Shown here: positions 1 to 8,405 of the stretch, one piece after another
How the letters are laid out: every line of letters starts with the position of its first letter
Numbering within the stretch: the stretch's first letter is position 1
Source: JAKQDH01 sp029558835
GTDB taxonomy: Bacteria > Planctomycetota > Phycisphaerae > UBA1845
Assembly (NCBI GenBank): GCA_035356615.1
Contig: DAOQSN010000036.1
Span: forward strand, 1 to 55,542
Direction of reading: 5' to 3'
Length of the DNA stretch: 55,542 bases
Translations under genes and position numbers: made by a program
The notes under the pieces: generated by a model
The model's database searches: none
What the model was told of the DNA's origin: nothing
The model's input: the letters and a program-made list of their open reading frames with translations, nothing else

Positions 1-3000
1 CCCCAGGGGGAGAGGGGTTCCCGGAGGCGGCCGCTTTCGCCACGTCGTACGTGGCAACCCGCTCGTCGAGGAACTGACTGCCGTGGACATGGTAACGAAC
101 GAGGGCATCGCCGCCGTCGCGCTCTTCGATGACGTTCTGCCCGTCGTAGTAGTACCGAGTGGTCGTACCGGCCACCGGATCCTCGAACATGATCCGCCGG
201 CCGAACGCATCGTAGGCGTAGTTGGCCAGCACCGTGTCGTCGGCCGCCCGGACCTGCGTCAGGCGGTTCTGCTCATCGTAGACGTAGTGCCGCCCGTCCT
301 CATCCTGCGTCAGGTTCCCGGCCGCGTCATAGGCGACCGGGCTGCCGCCGACGGTCGCGTACTCGTTGGCCGCATTCGCCAGCGTGTACGTCGTGGCCGT
401 GCCGGCCCGGTCAACGTGCGACTCCCGGTTGCCAACCCGATCGAACACCGACGACTCGACCTGCCCGTTCTCGAGGTACTCGGTGGCGGTCAGCCGGCTG
501 AGCCGGTCCACGCTGAAGACGCGGTCATCCCCGACGAAGCCCGGCATCCCCTCGGTGGCCGTCTGCGTCAGCGGATTCCCGCCGTCGTCATGGGTAAGGG
601 CATACGCCACCACCGCCAGCGTCCCACCCCTGCCGGGTTGAAAGAGATTGCTGATACCGTTCATGCGGCGATGGGCGTCATAACCCACCTGATAGTCATA
701 GGCCGTGTTGCCGTCGGGCTGACTCGTGATCGTCCGTCGCCCGTCGAGCAACCGCCCGAGGTAGTCGTAATCCACGAAGGGCGCGAGGTTGAGGTCGATC
801 CGATCCACCTGGTTCAGCACGGTGGGCGTATAGGCGAGCATCTGCCCGGCGGGGTGGACCATCTGCAAACGGTTACCGCCCTGGTCATGGTCGTAGTTCA
901 CCGTGCGGGCGACGCCGCCGGCGATGGCTTGCGACTCATAGTCGAGGTCGCCGAGGTCCGTGTAAGCGCGAACGGTGGCGGCCGTCGCGTCCGGGTCGGC
1001 CAGCGTGCCACGCAGGGCGAGCGACACGCGTCCGACGCCGTCGTAGGCGAAAGTGTCGCGGGCGGTCCCCGTCGTGCGCGTCAGCAGCAGGCCGCGGCCG
1101 TCGTAAGTGAGCGTCGCGGAGAGTCCGCGCTGGTCAGTGCGTCCCGTAAGCCGGCCGGCCAGGTCATACGTGAGCCGCACGCAATCCGTGCAGCTCTGCG
1201 GGTCAGCGTGGTCGGGGCTGTCCGGGTAGACGGCGCGGGTCTGCCGGCCGAGGCTGTCGTAGCGGAACGTCGTCACTTGACCGGGCAGCGGCGTGCCGTC
1301 ATTGGCCGCGTTCTGCGCGGTCTGGGTGATGAGCTGTCCCAGGCGGTTGTAAGCGAACTGCGTCGGCCGCGCCAGCGCGCCGCCTTCGTCCTCGACGAGC
1401 CGGATGCGCCGACCGACGAGGTCGAAGTCAGTGCGGGTGATGATCCCGCGCGGATCCATCACCCGCACTTGACGGTCCAGCCCGTCGAGCTGGAAGGAGG
1501 AGACCAAAGCAGGCGGGCCGACCGCGATCTGCTGCGTAACACGGTCGTGCCCATCATAATTGAACAGGAACGTGCGCAGGCCGGGCCCATCAAAGACGAC
1601 GCGTTGCACCAACCGACCGTTGAGGGCGTAATCGTCTTCTGTGTACGCACCGGCCGGGTCGGTCACGCGATCCACGCGGCCCAGGGCATCGTACGTGGTA
1701 ACGGTGCTGAGCGGCGTAACCGAGTGGTTGTTGTACGTAGTGCGGAGCAGGACGCGTCCGTCGGCATCATAGCCCACATCGAGTACGCGGTCGGTCGCCG
1801 CGTCGGCGCTGCCCGCGGGCGTAGTCGCGGCCGCACTGGCAAGCACGGCCCGGCGCGTTTGCCGACCCGCGTTGTCGAAGCCGAACACCGTGGTCACCCG
1901 CGGCACGTCGCTCGCGTCCCGCAGGCTCTCCCGCAACAGGTTCCCGCGGGAATCATACCGGCGGACGCGATCGGGCCGGCCGCCCGTGCCATCCTCCGGG
2001 TCAGTGATCTGCATGGCCCGGCTGAGCGCATCGTAGACAGTCGTCGTAACGGCCGAGTTCGTGACGTCGATCTTGACGGTTTGCTCCGTCACGTTGCCGC
2101 GGTCGTCGCGGGTGAACGTGCGTTCGCCGCCCGCGGAATCGAGCACGCGCCAGACCCGGCCGGCGCCGTCGTACTGAGTCGTGAGCACGCGGTCCGCCAC
2201 CGTGGCGTCGCCCAGCGAACGTTCCTCCAGCACGCGGCCGGACCAGTCGAACCGACGTTGGGTAACGGGGTCCGTAGCCCCGTTCACACCGGCGAGGGTG
2301 CGACCGCGGGATTCATAGTTGAAGCCGCCCTCATCATACGTGTTGGTGGAATCAGAAAGCGCTCCTACCGTCGCCTCCTCGACCAGGGTGCGTGTGATGT
2401 TGTTGGCAGCGTCGTACGTGAACGTCGTGGTTATGATGTTCCCGCCGTCCGGGCCCGGGTGCCGCACGCTGTGCTTGGGCCGATCGAAGTCATCATAGAC
2501 CTGTTCTTCGATGGCGCCCGTCGGGCGGTACGTGAAGCGCAGGTTGCCGGCGGCGTCATACGCAAGTGTCACAGTCAGATTGGTGTCGGGCGTGGCACCC
2601 AGAGCCAGAGGCGTTTGCGCGGTGAGCAGCCCCCGGCCGTCGTAGGTGCGACTGCTGCCGCGCCCCGTCGTATCGAACGTACGCTCGACGTCCCCCAGCC
2701 AGTTGTAGTCGAAGTGCGCCTGCTGCCCCACGCCGCCCGGGTCGACCGTCTGTACTTCCAGTCGCCCCAGTCGATCGTAACTGAACGTCGTGGAGATGGT
2801 GGCCGGCGTCATCGACGCACCGTCCTGGTCCTTGTTCTCGACGACCTGCTCGGAGAGGCGCCCGTTGGTATCATACATATTGGTCGTCGCATACACCGGC
2901 CCGGCTGGATCGGCACACGGGCTGCCGAGGTTGCCGGCGTTGGCGTTCAGGAACTGCTGCGTCGTGGTGAGGCGTCCGTCGTTGTCGAAGCGTGCCCGCG

Positions 3001-5122
3001 TCCAGTACCCATCGCCATCGACGGTGATCCGGTCCTGCGTTGGCGCGGTATCGCAATACAGGTAGCGCGTGATGATGTTCTCACCACCCGGGTCGACGGT
3101 CTCGCTGGTGACGCGCCACAACTCATCCCGGGCGTACTCGACGGCGCGGAAGTTGCCGGCGTCATACTTCAGCTCTCGCCGGTGCAACCAGTAATCCGCG
3201 GACCAGTAATCATTGTAGATGAACACCGTCTGCGGCGTCCGCGGTGCCGATGGCCCGCTGTTGATGACGGGGCCTGTGATCGACAAGAGCCGATTGAGGT
3301 CCTGCCCCTGAACATCAGTGAAGCCATCCACGTACTCGCCGCCATTGTCGTAATCGAACACGACCTCGGAGATCGCTCCGCGCCCGTCGCGTTGCTTGAC
3401 GATCCGCGGGCTGAAGTACAGCCGGGTCCCGCCGGACGTGTAGAAAAACTCGTAGTCCGCGTCGAACGTGACCAGCGCCCCATCATGCGGGCCGGTCCGC
3501 GTCGTCTTCGTGCGCAGCCCGAAGCGGGCCATCTGGCCGCCGACGTGGCTGTCGTACTCGTGATCGAGGTCGGTCCCATCGGGCAGGTCCACGTGCGTGA
3601 TGGCCATGCTCCCGGTCGAACTGTTCACGTTGTGGGTGAACGTCGTGCTAAACGCGGGCCCCGCGCCGTTCAGCTCGCCGTACGCCGTAATGCTCGCCAG
3701 CCGGTGCTTCAGCCCGCCGGCCGTGTCGTAGGCGAAGTCGTACTGGCGGTACGCCCCCGGCCCCACGTATTCCTTCCGCCGGCGCAGACTGTCACTGACG
3801 ATCTGATGCTCCACGACCGTTTGCAGGGCGCCGTCAACGAAGTGCTTCTCGGCGGCAAGCTCAATCGGCACGCCGTCAACGTCGAACTGATAGTCAAACT
3901 GATACATGAGGTCATGCTGCGCGTCCATGACCTGCGCCACGCGCGGCACGGCCTCGGGATCAGCGGGGTCGGGAGTGTAGGTGAAGTACCGAGCACCCTT
4001 GCCGCCGTCCGGAACAATACCCGTGATCCAGCCTTCGGCGGGATCGCTCTGAATGTTCCACCCGCGTCCGTCGGACGTGCTGACGCGAGTGACCACGCCG
4101 CCCGTGCGTTGCAGTGTGATGACGTTCGGCGTCGTGGCCTGGTCGTGAATCTCCACGACGCGCTCGTCGACGTCGTTGTCGTAAACGTAGACGACCGCAG
4201 CCGGATGGTACTCGTCCTGCATCAGCGGGCGGATGCAATCGACACGCCGAAACATGACGGTCAAGGGCGTCTGGGAGTCGTAGTGTGTCCCGTCCGGACC
4301 GAACGGATCGCTGTCGATATGATAGCCGATCAGGTAGCCCGGCCAGGGCGTACCCCAACCCGTCTTGGCCGCCTGGCTCGAACCCAGCCGAAACTGGTCG
4401 TAATTCTGTATGTACAGCGACTCGGCCGCCCCGGGGAAGACCACGTCGTTGTTGTCAATCCCGGTCGGGCCGAGGTTGTCATCCTTCTCAATGAAGGCGG
4501 CCCCGATCATCTGGGCCGTGCGGCCGACGGGCACCGTCAGGCGGGCATTGCCCACCGCGACGCTCAGGATCGGCATGCCCGGCAGGAACGCCTCGCTCTC
4601 CCCTGGTACATTGCCGAAGGAACCGGTGATGGGCGCGACGGTAAACATCCGCGTGGGGGTGACGGGAGTGTTGTTCAGCCGGTAGTAGAACCGGATCGTA
4701 AACGTCTGCTTGGCCAGCGTCTTCGTGCCGATGGCTTTGACGGAGAACCGCTTGACGGAATCAACGTCGGTGTAGACGGTCGCCGGCGAATACTGCGAGG
4801 TCCCGGTCAGATCAATCTCCGGACTCGACGCGTCCAGCCCCTCGTAAAGGCGGAGCACGCTCCGGTCCCAGGTGCCCTCAACCCAGACATCGACCGTGCT
4901 GCTCGTGATGTACAGGCTGCTGACGATCGGCTCGACGTGGCTTTGCACCTCGCCGTAGGGAATATCCATGCACGCGGCGCGCAACGGCTCGATGGTTCCA
5001 CGGTAGGGTGCGTTGAGCACGCCGTCGCCTTCGTTGGACGTGATTTGCGCCCACCCCGACGAGGCCACGACCAGCAACCACAATGCAGGCAAGGCAACTC
5101 TCGCAGGCGTTACAGGCTTCAT
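1..5122 (-). CDS. Secreted RHS/YD-repeat protein (3' end beyond window)
   Basis: The minus strand is open from an ATG at 5122 to the window edge, about 1,707 codons, with no stop seen. The protein starts with a Sec-type signal peptide (MKPVTPARVALPALWLLVVA, cleavage near GWAQ). About 350 residues without recognised repeats follow. Then come dozens of YD-type repeats such as TYDALGRVDRVTDPAG, NYDGHDRVTQ and RYDSLGRQTRAVYPD. Near the window edge is an RHS-core-like stretch (YDAFGRRIMFEDP, RYYYDGQNVIEERDGG). RHS proteins form large beta-cage shells that carry variable C-terminal toxin or effector tips, or act as surface proteins; the tip here lies outside the window. The ATG overlaps the stop of the upstream gene as ATGA, with AAGGAGG about 8 bases before it, so the two genes are translationally coupled. 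The plus-strand frame across the same DNA is a shadow. The last visible codons run into a CCTCTCCC...GGGAGAGG palindrome. Confidence 0.93.
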   Translation of the reverse strand, partial: MKPVTPARVALPALWLLVVASSGWAQITSNEGDGVLNAPYRGTIEPLRAACMDIPYGEVQSHVEPIVSSLYITSSTVDVWVEGTWDRSVLRLYEGLDASSPEIDLTGTSQYSPATVYTDVDSVKRFSVKAIGTKTLAKQTFTIRFYYRLNNTPVTPTRMFTVAPITGSFGNVPGESEAFLPGMPILSVAVGNARLTVPVGRTAQMIGAAFIEKDDNLGPTGIDNNDVVFPGAAESLYIQNYDQFRLGSSQAAKTGWGTPWPGYLIGYHIDSDPFGPDGTHYDSQTPLTVMFRRVDCIRPLMQDEYHPAAVVYVYDNDVDERVVEIHDQATTPNVITLQRTGGVVTRVSTSDGRGWNIQSDPAEGWITGIVPDGGKGARYFTYTPDPADPEAVPRVAQVMDAQHDLMYQFDYQFDVDGVPIELAAEKHFVDGALQTVVEHQIVSDSLRRRKEYVGPGAYRQYDFAYDTAGGLKHRLASITAYGELNGAGPAFSTTFTHNVNSSTGSMAITHVDLPDGTDLDHEYDSHVGGQMARFGLRTKTTRTGPHDGALVTFDADYEFFYTSGGTRLYFSPRIVKQRDGRGAISEVVFDYDNGGEYVDGFTDVQGQDLNRLLSITGPVINSGPSAPRTPQTVFIYNDYWSADYWLHRRELKYDAGNFRAVEYARDELWRVTSETVDPGGENIITRYLYCDTAPTQDRITVDGDGYWTRARFDNDGRLTTTQQFLNANAGNLGSPCADPAGPVYATTNMYDTNGRLSEQVVENKDQDGASMTPATISTTFSYDRLGRLEVQTVDPGGVGQQAHFDYNWLGDVERTFDTTGRGSSRTYDGRGLLTAQTPLALGATPDTNLTVTLAYDAAGNLRFTYRPTGAIEEQVYDDFDRPKHSVRHPGPDGGNIITTTFTYDAANNITRTLVEEATVGALSDSTNTYDEGGFNYESRGRTLAGVNGATDPVTQRRFDWSGRVLEERSLGDATVADRVLTTQYDGAGRVWRVLDSAGGERTFTRDDRGNVTEQTVKIDVTNSAVTTTVYDALSRAMQITDPEDGTGGRPDRVRRYDSRGNLLRESLRDASDVPRVTTVFGFDNAGRQTRRAVLASAAATTPAGSADAATDRVLDVGYDADGRVLLRTTYNNHSVTPLSTVTTYDALGRVDRVTDPAGAYTEDDYALNGRLVQRVVFDGPGLRTFLFNYDGHDRVTQQIAVGPPALVSSFQLDGLDRQVRVMDPRGIITRTDFDLVGRRIRLVEDEGGALARPTQFAYNRLGQLITQTAQNAANDGTPLPGQVTTFRYDSLGRQTRAVYPDSPDHADPQSCTDCVRLTYDLAGRLTGRTDQRGLSATLTYDGRGLLLTRTTGTARDTFAYDGVGRVSLALRGTLADPDATAATVRAYTDLGDLDYESQAIAGGVARTVNYDHDQGGNRLQMVHPAGQMLAYTPTVLNQVDRIDLNLAPFVDYDYLGRLLDGRRTITSQPDGNTAYDYQVGYDAHRRMNGISNLFQPGRGGTLAVVAYALTHDDGGNPLTQTATEGMPGFVGDDRVFSVDRLSRLTATEYLENGQVESSVFDRVGNRESHVDRAGTATTYTLANAANEYATVGGSPVAYDAAGNLTQDEDGRHYVYDEQNRLTQVRAADDTVLANYAYDAFGRRIMFEDPVAGTTTRYYYDGQNVIEERDGGDALVRYHVHGSQFLDERVATYDVAKAAASGNPSPPG

Positions 5123-6522
5123 CGTGATCCCTCCTTGTCGGGCGAGGCAAACACGCCCTCGAACCGCGCGTCGACGTCATAATCGGGGTACGTTGCCAGC
5201 AGTGCGGCTCGGACTTCCTTCGCACGTTCCAGATTCCCTCGCTTCAGCAAGGAGTCGATTTGCTCCACAAGAACCATGGGTTCCCACCGTTCAGCCCCGC
5301 GCACACGCTTGGCCGCCAGCGCCAGGATCTGATCGGCGCGTTCCGGCTGCCCTGCTTCCAAAAGGAGGCGTTTGAGCCGGATCGCGGTTTGCACGGCCGA
5401 GGCATCATCAGGGGTGAGCTCGAAGACTTCGCAAAGCCGGGCGGCCGCCTCCGAACGCTCCGCGCTGGTCACCGCGGGCGCCGATAGCAGCGCATCCACC
5501 AGTTCCTCGCGGCAGGCGATGCGGGCGGCGAGCGGCCAATCCTGCTGCCCGCAGGCCCAGCGCGCCACGGCCAGCAGTGCCGGACGTTCGCCGCGCCGTT
5601 GCAGCCACCGGGCCACGGCGCGATAGACTTCGTCCGGGGAACGCTCGCGTGACCGCGCCTTGATTTCCGCTTGCAGCGAGCCCACCGGGTCAGCAAGCCA
5701 CTCGGCACCCCGGTACGCCTCGGCCTCCAACTCCGCCATGCGCTCCGGGATGGCGTCCGCCCGCGCGTCCCGCGGGTAGTCGTCGAGCAGGCTGCGTAGC
5801 CGCTCAACCGCCTCGGCAGGCTGCTTGTTCCAGGTCAGGTTCTCGGCCGCCAGCCACAAGGCATCGGCTGCCGCGGGCGTTTCCGGCGCGTCCTTCGCGC
5901 AGCGGTCCCAGGCCGCGGTGGACGCCGGCCAATCGTTCAACACGCGGTGGACCCAGCCCAATCGCAACAAGGCAATGCCGCGCGCCGCGGTATCACCGCT
6001 GATCGCGGCCGCCAGTTCATAGGCGTCCACTGCCTGCCGCAGACGCGCAGGCGTCGGCGTGTATTCCATCCGCCAGTTGGGCTGCATCCGTGGCCCACCC
6101 GGCTCGTGCAGCGTGTCGATGCTCTTGTAGTTGAGCGGAAACAGGCAGTCGGCCAGGCGCAAGGCCACGCGTTCCGCCTGTGGATGTGTCGTGCCGAACT
6201 CGGTAAGGAACATCGCGTAGCCGGCGGCCGCCACAGCGAACCGCCCGGACGCTGCGGCCGATCGACTGTGCATCAGCAGCAGGTCCTGGCGAGAGAAGCC
6301 CGATTCGCCGGCCAATTCGCGTTCGACGATCGCGATTTCCTCTCGGAATGCGCCCAAGTCGAGGGCGATTACGCCGGGTCGGACGGACTCGGTGCCCGCA
6401 CCGGTATCCGGTGTGGCCGGCCCTCCGCTCGCGGTCGCCGGGGTATCCGCTGCGCCGGCCCTCCCTGCCACCACAATGGTGAAAAGCACTACAAGTGTAC
6501 TGAAGGTATCTGGCTTCATCAT
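5119..6522 (-). CDS. Secreted TPR-like helical repeat protein
   Basis: The 467-residue product has an N-terminal signal peptide (MMKPDTFSTLVVLFTIVVAG, cleavage near RAGA-AD) and then mostly amphipathic helices resembling tetratricopeptide repeats. Examples are 'RFAVAAAGYAMFLTEFG', 'GIALLRLGWVHRVLNDW' and 'PAEAVERLRSLLDDYPRD'. Such proteins are usually periplasmic scaffolds; no catalytic motif is visible. The start is supported by AGGAG about 6 bases upstream of ATG 6522. The stop overlaps the start of the RHS gene by 4 bases (ATGA), which suggests one operon and possibly a shared role in handling or exporting the RHS protein. That role is inference from gene order only. Confidence 0.85.
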   Translation of the reverse strand: MMKPDTFSTLVVLFTIVVAGRAGAADTPATASGGPATPDTGAGTESVRPGVIALDLGAFREEIAIVERELAGESGFSRQDLLLMHSRSAAASGRFAVAAAGYAMFLTEFGTTHPQAERVALRLADCLFPLNYKSIDTLHEPGGPRMQPNWRMEYTPTPARLRQAVDAYELAAAISGDTAARGIALLRLGWVHRVLNDWPASTAAWDRCAKDAPETPAAADALWLAAENLTWNKQPAEAVERLRSLLDDYPRDARADAIPERMAELEAEAYRGAEWLADPVGSLQAEIKARSRERSPDEVYRAVARWLQRRGERPALLAVARWACGQQDWPLAARIACREELVDALLSAPAVTSAERSEAAARLCEVFELTPDDASAVQTAIRLKRLLLEAGQPERADQILALAAKRVRGAERWEPMVLVEQIDSLLKRGNLERAKEVRAALLATYPDYDVDARFEGVFASPDKEGSR

Positions 6523-7718
6523 CGCTTCTCCTGAAGGTGAGCAAAGACGCGTCCCCGGCAGCCACGCGGGGCTACCGGGAACGGCCGGACCGCCGACTCC
6601 CTATACAGAGAAGGCCCTTGGGGTACAAGTCATCATGGTCGCTTCAACGCGCGCTCCGGGGCCGTCTACAGTCTGGCGCGACACGGGGCACCCCCGCCTC
6701 CGCCGAATCCTCAGTTAACAACCGTGGCGTAAGTACTTGTAGATAGAGAACCTGCGCGCACGTGCCGCACAGGAACCGCCGCCCGCCTCGGCTGTGGCAC
6801 GGGGCGTGCGTGTGGCACTGTGACCCGTGGCAGCGAGCCGTCGAAATTAGGACAAGTGGGGCAAGGCGTGGGCCAAGTAGCCCCACCCCAACGGAGTACC
6901 CGCGTTCCGGCGCGGGTGGCATGGCCAAGCGCAGCGCCGCCATGCCCTTCAGACGGCGTGTACGGGCGTCCCCGTAGCATGCCGGCGCTCGCCTGTGGCG
7001 AGCTTGGGCATGGCACCCAGGCTTCCTCATTGCATGGTCCTGATTAAAGGACTCCGCGGCCGGATCGAGGGGCTCGAAGGCCGGCGTGCCTGGCAACCCA
7101 CACATCGGTCGCGGGGATCGACACTGCGTGTGCGAGGAGCCGTTGGGCGAGCGGGACGGAACGAACTTCCTGAACGCATGTCTGCAGACACGCACCACCG
7201 GCGTTGAGAGCCGGCCACTCCCTGATCCCGACCTGTGTCGGGACGGCTCGGATCGCCGGCACCGAGTCTCGCGCGGTGACCGAGCTTGGCCGAAGGCGGC
7301 ACGGCGCGACGGCGGCGAGACACGTACGCCCCGCGCCCACTCGGTACCCGACGAGGCACGGCCGCCCGCTCGACTCATGCACCCGCGCCGCCGCGCCCCG
7401 GGGCCCCAATCCACTCCACCGGTCCTCCTCCAACCAGCCCGCACCGCGGGCGTACGAAAGTCGGCGCAACTACTGGGCACACCTCGGGCTGGGTTGACTT
7501 CCTGCCCCGGTACCTCTACCGTGCCCGCGCTGGAGGCGGTGGTAGGTGCCTGCGGCGGTGCGGTCGGGCCGGGGCTACCGCCGACGTGTGGCAGGACTGA
7601 GCAAACGCGCGACGCTGAATGCGCCTGGGCAATCACGCAACACCAGCGTTGGGATTGGGCCGCTCCGTTACGGTCGCGGTTCGGATCGGTGCAGGGTCGT
7701 GGCGGTATAGGTACACCG
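6523..7718. other. 1.2 kb intergenic region with BIME-like repeats
   Basis: This divergent spacer lies between the RHS operon (minus) and the Alternative Complex III operon (plus). An open frame runs through 7086-7718 upstream of actA, but its translation is Arg/Pro/Gly-rich, has no family resemblance and no good ribosome site, so it is not called. Promoters for both operons should lie here, but no convincing -35/-10 pair was found. The region holds an inverted pair of dispersed repeats at 6914-7017. Confidence 0.6.
6914..7017. repeat. REP/BIME-like inverted pair (family B)
   Basis: A unit GGTGGCATGgCCAAGCGCAG...GCCATGCCC at 6914-6947 is followed by a unit in the opposite orientation at 6976-7017 (GCATGCCGGCGC...GGGCATGGCACCC). 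The same unit, in the same inverted arrangement, recurs at 11681-11775 and 26468-26569, and single units lie at 48075-48109 and 55446-55482. Confidence 0.75.
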
Positions 7719-8405
7719 ATGGCCATGAGCAACCCCTCGGTCCCAGTTAAGTCACCTGCACCGTTCGTGTTTCCCAGGTGGATCAACTCGTTGCGCGTGG
7801 TGGTGGCCGTGGTGGCGATCGGGGCACCGGTCTATGCGGTGTTGTTGCTCGGCTACGGCGCGTCGCCGCGGACGACGGACGTTGGGTATGCCCCGCCGCA
7901 ACCGGTTTCCTACAGCCACGCGCTGCATGCCGGCACGCTGGGCATCGACTGTCGCTACTGTCATGGCAGCGTGGAAACGGCCGCTCATGCGGCCGTCCCG
8001 CCGACGCAAACCTGCATGAACTGCCATGCGACCATCCGCACGGAGAGCCTGAAGTTGCTCATCGTGCGGGAGAGCTACCTCACGACCGGCACGCCGATCG
8101 AGTGGGTACGCGTGCACGATCTGCCGGACTACGTGTACTTCAATCACAGCGCGCATGTGCGGCGGGGCGTCGGGTGCGTCTCCTGCCACGGGCGGGTCGA
8201 TCAGATGGAAGTCGTGTACCAGGCCGAGCCGCTGAGCATGGGCTGGTGTCTGGATTGCCACCGGGCGCCGGAGGCGCATCTGCGGCCGACGGAGCAGGTG
8301 ACGAACATGGAGTACGCCGCCGAGGACCAGCCGGCGGAAGGCAAGCGTTTGCGGGCGCTGTACAACATCAATCCTTCGACGGATTGCTCGACATGCCACC
8401 GGTAA
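7719..8405 (+). CDS. actA: Alternative Complex III pentaheme cytochrome c subunit ActA
   Basis: The protein is 228 residues, starting at ATG 7719 (a second ATG at 7725 is also possible). It has one N-terminal membrane segment (about residues 22-47) and exactly five CXXCH heme c motifs: CRYCH (78), CMNCH (99), CVSCH (153), CLDCH (177) and CSTCH (223). The pentaheme pattern and the position in front of a molybdopterin-like/iron-sulfur subunit match ActA, which passes electrons from quinol oxidation to periplasmic acceptors. The frame stays open upstream, but that part does not look like protein. The 3' end overlaps the start of actB by 13 bases. The ribosome binding site is weak, so the start is less certain than the identity. 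Confidence 0.93.
   Translation: MAMSNPSVPVKSPAPFVFPRWINSLRVVVAVVAIGAPVYAVLLLGYGASPRTTDVGYAPPQPVSYSHALHAGTLGIDCRYCHGSVETAAHAAVPPTQTCMNCHATIRTESLKLLIVRESYLTTGTPIEWVRVHDLPDYVYFNHSAHVRRGVGCVSCHGRVDQMEVVYQAEPLSMGWCLDCHRAPEAHLRPTEQVTNMEYAAEDQPAEGKRLRALYNINPSTDCSTCHR

Noticed and set aside
83..5182. 1,699-codon open frame on the plus strand
   Set aside because: It is antisense to the RHS/YD-repeat gene. Its translation is a repetitive Arg/Val/His-rich shadow with no family resemblance, while the minus-strand frame gives a signal peptide and clear YD repeats.
7086..7718. In-frame 211-codon extension upstream of actA
   Set aside because: Arg/Pro/Gly-rich, crosses repeat DNA, and lacks any homology or ribosome site; the membrane anchor of ActA starts after ATG 7719.
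7778..8392. In-frame extension upstream of actB through actA
   Set aside because: It overlaps the actA heme-protein frame completely and translates to shadow sequence.
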